From NCBI GenBank assembly GCA_008508345.1, contig QNGE01002357.1, positions 53,641 to 117,640 of the forward strand: 64,000 nucleotides of DNA, given 5' to 3'. This DNA is from Paragonimus westermani. Its lineage: Eukaryota; Platyhelminthes; Trematoda; Plagiorchiida; Troglotrematidae. The position numbers were made by a program, and so were the translations under genes. Of the stretch, positions 57,165 to 64,000 are shown piece by piece. Each line of letters starts with the position of its first letter. The first letter of the stretch is position 1. The notes below the pieces were generated by a model. It was not told the origin of the DNA. It did not search any database and saw nothing but the letters and a program-made list of their open reading frames with translations.

Positions 57165-58450
57165 ACCTCTCATTTGAGGTTTCGTTCACACAAGACATTT
57201 GCCCGGAAGGTTCAGCCGCATGGGAAGAATTGGGCACCTGGTACGTTTGTTCCAACGTGCAGACAGCAGGTTAGTGGTGAACTGGGCATCTGACATCCGA
57301 AATATGAGGGTGACCACATCCCAAACGGCGAACCTGTCCGAAACTCTGTCCATTGGAAGTAAGTACTCGTTGCCTGTTGATATTGCGTCTAGGTGTTTTG
57401 GACCCGGCTGACTACCCCAACGTCTTCATAGGCTGCTAATTACAAGGACGTGATACGGCGCCTTTCAACGACGAACAGCGTTTTTCCCCTTCTTTGATCA
57501 GGACGATACTCGAAGTGCAAGCGGTTGCTACGATGGCGAAACCGCTCCCTGAGTTTGGTTGAACAGTTCACACTTCAAAATGAATACACGATGGATCATG
57601 TGAAGCTTGCGATCCACGAAATTTTTGGCTGGTGACCGTCCATTAGAAAATGTAAGCACTAGAGTTGTGCAGCAGACTGAAAACAAATCCATTAGAGTCA
57701 AGTTCATGGTTCAGTGCTGGTGACGTTGAAATTGTACGCAAAATGTTCATCTCAGCCGCTGGACTGAGGGTGATACGGCGGATATCTCATGTGCTGCATT
57801 TAAAAACAGTGACAAAAGTCTTTAGCATGTTGACGCAAATTGGGGCTCCTGGTCCCACTCGGGGGTGCCGAGTAATCTATACTGAACAAAAAACGGAGCA
57901 GAGCAGTGATTGTAGAAGCGGATGATGCCAAAGAAATTGCAGTTATCTCTGGCCAATTATGGCGTGCATCTATCAAGTCTAGATTGAACACCGTCGGGTG
58001 GACCAGCAAAATTCAATTGGCAATGCGGCCTGGCGGTTAGTTTTGCAGCTTGCTGACAGTTCCATTATCCTCTCCCGAATTTTACCGTTCCCTCCGCGCG
58101 CATTTCAGTATTCGTAAGCTAGCGCTTTCGTGATGCTAGTGTCGAGATGGCCAACAGGCCGAAGAGAGACTGGGATGATGATGCGACCAATGAACATCAC
58201 ACAAGACTGAATCGCTGTCAGAGACATGTCTACGAATGACTGGGCTCACCAACGAGAAGGACAGTAAACAATTTCACATGGATGAAAGTGATAGCCTAGT
58301 TGAAGACCAAACCCAATGCGGCCTTGCGTCGAATGTCAGTGGCAGTTACCGGGACCCCAGAATCAGCGCGGAAAATCTGGCTACTGTTAATAGGTTATTG
58401 TGTGGCGATCTTCCATATCGGGTTAAAGCCAGGAGATTTGAGATTTTAAA
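57165..58450 (-). mobile_element. Gypsy-type LTR retrotransposon relic: RNase H-integrase linker, integrase, pol C terminus
   Basis: On the minus strand, in order: ADSGVPVTATDIRRKAALGL (linker after RNase H), SCVMFIGRIIIPVSLRPVG, ITKALAYEY, CQQAAKL-like QQAAKLTARP, LNFAGPPDG, LDLIDARHNWPEITAIS, STITALLRFLFS, then RYPPYHPQSSG, stop, DEHFAYNF, then FSNGRSPAKNFVDRKLHM, KAPYHVLVISSL and RWNKRTRCPILPMRLNLPGK. This is the standard Gypsy integrase order (zinc region, D-D-E core, C-terminal domain). The first catalytic Asp (LDFAGP) is Asn; the second (SDNG) is not visible; the Glu after PYHPQSNG is kept but a stop precedes it. No LTR was identified. Confidence 0.75.
57510..58010 (-). pseudogene. Gypsy integrase core and post-core region (dead)
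   Basis: The clearest part of the relic. LIDARHNWPEI corresponds to VDAYSKWPEI; ATTATI--LR-IF is represented by SASTITALLRFLF; the FA-FC...GI-H---APYHPQSNG-AER block appears as HAKDFCHCF, stop, MQHMRYPPYHPQSSG, stop, DEHFAYNF. The NGRSPAKNFVDRKLHMIHRV string is the NG-SPAE-L-GRKLRT block that follows. Integrase inserts the cDNA copy into the genome. Two stops lie inside the core and catalytic residues are lost. Confidence 0.75.
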
Positions 58451-59209
58451 ACGTTCCAGTTTTTTGTGAAGGTATTATCAAAACTGCATTGTTAAAAATG
58501 TTGCAGTGCAGAAATTGTATTGAGGGAATTACCACATAGCCTGTATTGATATATGACAGACGACCATTCAGACGGTTAGCGTTAGTAAAGCACTATTCGA
58601 GTTTATGAATTCATCGAAGTCCCTGCTGCAATCAACTACACGGGACTAATTTTATGTCTAAATTTGTGTATGGTTGTTTGAGTTATTTTCCGTGGGTTAT
58701 ACTTAGGACAAATAACTTTCAAACTACTTGCCTTTCAAAAAATTCCACTATGGCTGCATCTTCAACTACTCAGCTTGTTGTGTAGAAAATGACAAAAACT
58801 AAAATATTCTGGTGATCACAATAAAATTCAATGGCAATAAACTAGATACAATGAAAAACTACAAACAGTTTGATGGATTTATGCACAATATTTAGACGAA
58901 CGATAATATAATCAGAACAGAATGCGCCGGAGGATTAAAAGCAACGGTTTTAGCCGGGTTTTCTTTATGAACTAAAAACGAGTGCGGAAACATGGTGTGT
59001 TTTCCAAGTACCAACACAGTGCTGACAGTGTTTATGAAATAATTCTTGCCTTTTGAACAGTATCATCAAAACCGTCATCAAACTACTTAGTTTAACTGCT
59101 CGTTACTACTGAGTAAAGTGTGTTTGAACAGACAACGAGAATTGTATTTAGAAAACTTTGTGTTTAAGGCACACTTGTATCTAATGAACAATTGACGGCT
59201 GCCTCCAAT
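58451..59209. other. Interval expected to hold Gypsy RNase H; not readable
   Basis: If the segment at 59,210-59,519 is Gypsy RT-connection, this interval should hold RNase H on the minus strand. I could not read RNase H motifs in it. Confidence 0.3.
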
Positions 59210-59519
59210 TTAACGTTTTTCAATTACCAGCCGATCACTTACTGAGATCGAAATGCCACACGTTCTCATATGAAAACCCAATGAATTCATTGTGAATTGA
59301 CGGGAAAGCAACCCTAACTTTCGGTCCACTGGATTTGAATTTGATGAGAACATGACTCTGACGCGATAGGGCGTGGAAAATCGTGATAAACTTTTCAAAG
59401 TTATTCCTGTTGTAAATTGAAATCCAACGGAATGAGCCAGAGAATTTTGTTTGTTCATGCGTTGGAATTAGAATAAAGTACGTTAGAAAGCATGCCCCAG
59501 ATGGGCGCCAGCTGAACAA
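59210..59519 (-). pseudogene. Possible Gypsy RT-connection remains
   Basis: Minus strand: HLGHAF (normally YLGH-V) followed by FSGSFRWISIYNRNNFEKF, ITIFHALSRQS and VLIKFKSSGPKV. Gypsy elements have YLGH, then FLG---YYR-FI--F--I--PL--L, then F-W in this order after the RT palm. The block lies about 0.8 kb upstream (minus sense) of the integrase relic, consistent with one element. Similarity is weak. Confidence 0.3.
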
Positions 59520-62500
59520 CGGACGCAGTGGTTAACGAAACGGTTTAACACCAACACATGTGGTTAGCTGAAAGTCTACGATGTGGAAGAAATGAGCCAG
59601 TTCAAGCTTGTGGTATTCTGTGTATGTTTTAATTATGAAACTTGAGCCTCCAAACTGAAAATCGTCAAGTTAAAACGTGCCTAAGCAGAAGTTCGACTGA
59701 TCGTTCAGTGTTGCTATATGTCATAAAACGATAACGTTGGACAAATAACTAACACACTGTTGAAGATTTAGCAAAGGTTTATTTGGAATCAACATACCCA
59801 ATTAACGCGATAACGTACGGGCCACCTACAATGAAGGGTTGCCTGAACAGACCGGATGAAATAGTTTCCAGGGTTTCCAGCGTATTTAATTGGTTTGACG
59901 GCATAACATGTGGTTGGTGCTTTCGAAAGACAAAGTTCACTTAACAACCAATTTGAGCAACAGTCAGGAAGATATCACTGAAATGCCCTGATTATTGTTA
60001 TCGTTATTATTGTTGATAAATAAAACACCGACATACCCAACAGATGCATAAACCGCCAAGATGAGAAATTCGACACAAAAAAGTTACGATAAACCACCTT
60101 TTATTGCATATGGCGGAATCCACCATCAGTGAAACGGTCAAGTTCAACCTCAGCTTCTGGTTGTCAAAACATCTGGGTACTCTAACAAAACAAAACAACA
60201 GCGTAGTCGTGGTTATCAAAATAAAAGACATCCGGATACACTGCGGGCCCTTTCATAGATATGCATAAATATTAGTGAAAACAGTGAGAATAAACGCACA
60301 TCAAGGAATCCCACAAATACCCAATTACTGAAAGACTTGTAATCATTTGGCATGTTCTGATGAAGACGCTGTGGATGGCGACCTTTCATGATCATGATAC
60401 ACGGTGGAAATATGTAGAACGTGCTTGTATTTGCAAACCATTCAATTTCTCAAATTCACTTCACTTTTTGATGGTTTCGAATTACGACAAATATGATTCT
60501 CGATTGGACAAACTAACACCAGGAAGAGCAAGACCTCGCACACCCAATGATCTCTGCCTCGGCTGGGCTAGAATGCTACGCCAGGAGCTCAGATATACTT
60601 GGACACGATTCTAAGCTGTCAGCTTGGTCTTCTGTCATCTGGGACAACATATGTTGCCTTATGGTAGGCCTCCTTTATATAGAAGTTCCTGGCGAGTGTA
60701 AGGTGAGAGTTTTGGAAATTACTTATCACTGAAGTCAAAATGATCGGTCGCAAAGCTTACCGACATGACTGCACACTATAATAAAATGTACAAATGGTAA
60801 GTATTTTGTGGAAAAATCCACGGTACATATGTAAGAAAAGAGTTGCAATGAAAATGAAACACGGAAACTGCCAATTTGGTGGGGTTAATCTCATATGCCG
60901 GCTCACGGCTGCTCTGATGATTTCGAATACATCAGGCCCATTAGCCATTTGTCAATCTATATATTGTTGTGAGGTCAGGGTGAGAGAACGGGTAGCCAAA
61001 CTGCAGCGCGCACACTCGAGATAGTTGAATGCAAGCAACCCCGTCCGGAAGACAGCGGCTGAAAGCATGTTTTGTTAGTGGCAAGTCACCCAGGAGAATT
61101 GCTTCGAGCTGATTCCCTGTCTGGTTGTATGGCTTTTACGTACTTTGAACTGTAAGATACTTAGAAGAGTGATAAAGCAACCGTCGTTTAACTGCCTTGT
61201 ATGTGATCGAGGGTGAAGATGTGTTCTACAGTTGTCCGAAGACGTAGGTTTTTTGAATAAGTGATAATGTTAAATAAAAGCAAGCTTTTGTTCAAGACAC
61301 TTTGAAACTAAGGAAAAGAGGTTGACAAGTACATTTCACTTTTCTAGCAAATGTTCAGCACCTTACCACATTCGCAAACCATGATCCTCAGGGAGCGTCG
61401 GACACAGCTCAACGCTCACTAGATGGGCTTCTGATTCAGGGTAGTGTAATGGATGGAAGTATCAATGACTAAACCCGAGGAATTCAGTTGGTCAGCTTTA
61501 TGTTACCAGGCGATATGTGACCAGTGACAATGAATAGATTAATGCCGTTTAGTTGATTAAGGGAAATCACTTGGCTAAGTTCCGTCCAACCAACCTGCAT
61601 TACTGAGTTTTCTTGGAAGGTTTGCGAGCATGTATGATAAAATATGGAAACCTAATCGGAGGTTTTCGTATTGAGAAAGAATTATGCATCAAAGTTGTGT
61701 GCATCTTATTTGTGTTCTGGTAAGTCATTGTAGATTCTTTTTCATGTTTTTGCTGTAGGAATCTTTTCGTCGGTGGATTGGTAGGTATTTGCACATCATT
61801 GCTTACAATTTTGTTTGTGTTCAAATGTCAAACTAAATGAGGTTGATTTGAGTATCATTTTTGCTCAACGCCAGGCAACCAGTAAATGAGCCGGAACATA
61901 CTGTTTTCCAAACATCCGTTGGAAGTTGAACATTATTCAACAATAATCACAAATTTACTATTGTTCTGAATCGACAATCCGAATTCTTTCTAAAAACAAC
62001 ATCGGAATAGCTTCTTGCTCATGTTAGGTCTCCTTGTATTTTGATCATTTTTTGTCACGACCATGGTTTGAACTATCGTCCATGTTTTCACGATCAAACC
62101 ATGTTTATCACGGTGCTGCTTGTCACACTTTAGGCATAACTAAACTGTCATAAGTGGACAGTGAACCGAGTTAACCACCCTGATATGATATAAATATACG
62201 CCGCTGGGAAACTTTAATGAGTGGAAATCTTGAATGTAGTAGTTTGTGCTGAAGAGTATGGTCGATTACTTCATTGGAGTCTGGACTATACAACTTAGTA
62301 GGAATAAGGTTCAGTGTATATTAACCAGTCATGACCAAACATCGGGCGAAACACTCATGTGTTGGATATGTACACTAGGCGTATTTATTATTCAAAACCT
62401 GTTGGTTGACGTCGTATCACTGTGCTGGCGTTGCATTAGTTCCAGTTTGTAGCCTTTCAAATTAGTGTAGTACGCTGTGTTCGGTCAAACCTGAAGATGT

Positions 62501-63625
62501 TGGACGGTATTATAAAAACCACCTGGATTACCACAAACTGTCGCTGGGCCAGGTAAAACTGATAGTAAGGTAACGGACATATTACAGATGAATTTGATAT
62601 AGTTGAATGCAGAAGTTGCGGAGCATACAGACGAACATCAATATGAACGTGTAATCTGCTACAAGAAGCCTTATAAAACAACGGATCATCAATAAAACCA
62701 ATGCAGATAAATGGAAGTTCATGTCACTTTCGTGAATGGGCTTTCAGTCTTTTGCTGTGAAATAAGGATTTTTATTAAATTAAGCTGAACCATAGGCAGG
62801 AGATAAATAATCAACAAACTTACTGGACCGACGGTGTGGCTTCGCGGTTTAGCAAGTAGGGTTGTGTCACACAAAGGCATGCGGTTCCCAACAGTCGATT
62901 GAACCCATTTATAGGTCTGGGTTATTTTTACGAAGGTTCTGTTTCGTATTTAATGAGTTTTTCTATATATCCATTGGGAGTATGATATAGTCCAACGCTT
63001 GAGTCCAAGACGCATCTCTTAATGACGACCGGCGTAACTTACATGCAATCAGTGTGGTGTAATTTGTGAGACGTCAATTGTTACATAGTTTGCCAAAATC
63101 GAGTCAGGTAAACGGAAAGAGGATCAAAGAGTGGCATTTTGTATGTACCTAACTGTATTTACATTTTGCAGTCTGTAAAACCGCAGACGGCTTATTACCT
63201 GGTCACATAGCCAGATATTACAAGAAAAATTTTTGCTTTAAAATTAAAAACGTGACAACATGCATTTCCGGTCTAGCGTATTTACTACTTCAATCTAACT
63301 GAAGACGCGATTTATTTTTGGTTAATAAAACATGACTGAGTAAACAGCATATTGAGGTACGGAAATTGTGCTGTTTACCGACGTTGTGCTGGTTATTATT
63401 AGCACTGTTTATGGAGTGTGCAAGCATTTTGTAGGAAATTAAATAATTAAGATCACGCCCTGAGTTCTTTCGGGTTATTGCATCGTTTTTGTAATGTAAG
63501 CAACAAGAACAGACAAATATAGTCAACAAACTCACCACGTGTACTTGCGTTCCTCAGCAGGACAACGAACCTCGAAGGGCTATTGTTGAATGTCTATTAT
63601 ATTGGGCCAAGCAACAAGCTACAAC
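59520..63625. other. Non-coding stretch without recognised elements
   Basis: About 4 kb with only short, unrecognised ORFs (for example 60,360-60,614, 84 codons). No RT palm was found where it would be expected if the Gypsy relic extended further. Confidence 0.4.
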
Positions 63626-63670
63626 CAGACAGTGCCACTCAAACAAGNCAGACAGTGCCACTCAAACAAG
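63626..63670. repeat. 22-bp duplication around a single N (assembly join)
   Basis: CAGACAGTGCCACTCAAACA with a final AG occurs at 63,626-63,647 and again, identically, at 63,649-63,670; the base between (63,648) is N. Two contig ends that overlap by 22 bp but were joined with a gap character would look like this. A true tandem duplication with one unread base is less likely. Confidence 0.85.
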
Positions 63671-64000
63671 AGACAGTTTGCATAATTCATGCTAGACATG
63701 ATCAGCGTATCCTGTTTCTATTTGTTCCGTCATAATCGTTGTTTGCGCATGACACAAATCTTTCTCATACACATCGATGCATGTTCCTCAAAATGACAGT
63801 TGACAGAGAGTGAGCAAAGTCTCAATTAATAGGCCATATCCGGCAATGAGATGCTCATGAGTTACTTAATGCTTAGTGCACTCAGTGGATGCTTCCACCA
63901 AGCATGATACGCGGTTGGGTTTCTGAAGTATTGCGGCCAAAGTATACAGAATTGTTCTACGTAATTATTGTTTGACCAGTTGCTTCCTCCCCATAATTTT
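63671..64000. other. Non-coding, nothing recognised
   Basis: No feature seen to the end of the window. Confidence 0.4.

Noticed and set aside
1..64000. CRISPR arrays, rRNA genes, bacterial operons, riboswitches
   Set aside because: No regularly spaced direct repeats, no rRNA-like sequence and no dense ORF arrangement. The window is eukaryotic in character.

Overview
The window looks like non-coding, repeat-rich DNA from an animal nuclear genome. It is AT-rich by eye (no composition was computed). It has no operons, no dense long ORFs and no ribosome-binding-site/ORF pairs. Every protein signature recognised belongs to a decayed retroelement. The mix (many Penelope-like elements with GIY-YIG endonucleases and hammerhead ribozymes, an RTE-like LINE, Gypsy relics, tRNA-derived SINEs) fits a parasitic flatworm, most likely a trematode. 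That host call is inference from element flavour, not proof.

Layout: 1-1.5 kb, no recognised element. 1.5-1.83 kb, C-terminal end of a Penelope-like element (PLE) followed by a decayed hammerhead ribozyme. 7.57-9.72 kb, a repeat cluster with a tRNA-like SINE head, a minus-strand PLE 3' end with a hammerhead, then two plus-strand PLE reverse transcriptase (RT) cores in tandem, the second running on through a GIY-YIG-type endonuclease. 12.85-14.15 kb, the best PLE copy (RT plus endonuclease). 14.8-15.6 kb, two copies of a SINE-like family that recurs at 20.9, 26.2, 46.7 and 47.0 kb. 16.6-17.4 kb, a repeat resembling the 5' region of the LINE. 25.5 kb, another tRNA-like SINE head. 26.4-41.7 kb, long stretch with almost no recognisable repeats except a faint Gypsy RT at 35.5 kb and a CA microsatellite at 38.6 kb. 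41.7 kb, a possible first coding exon with a signal peptide. 42.8-46.6 kb, a nearly full-length but badly mutated LINE on the minus strand, abutting a SINE-like segment. 47.4-48.0 kb, a minus-strand PLE 3' end with the best hammerhead. 50.1-50.4 kb, another PLE tail. 53.0-54.8 kb, a second long PLE copy. 57.2-58.5 kb, Gypsy RNase H-linker and integrase remains, with possible RT remains at 59.2-59.5 kb. 63.65 kb, a single N between two identical 22-bp blocks, probably an assembly join.

No host gene can be assigned with confidence. The most interesting signal is the recurrent hammerhead ribozyme placed about 50-110 bp downstream of PLE coding ends, in three copies and two sequence types, with palindromic or very short helix III. 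This agrees with the published occurrence of hammerheads in Penelope-like retroelements. All element identifications were made by reading translations by eye against remembered family motifs; no search was run.
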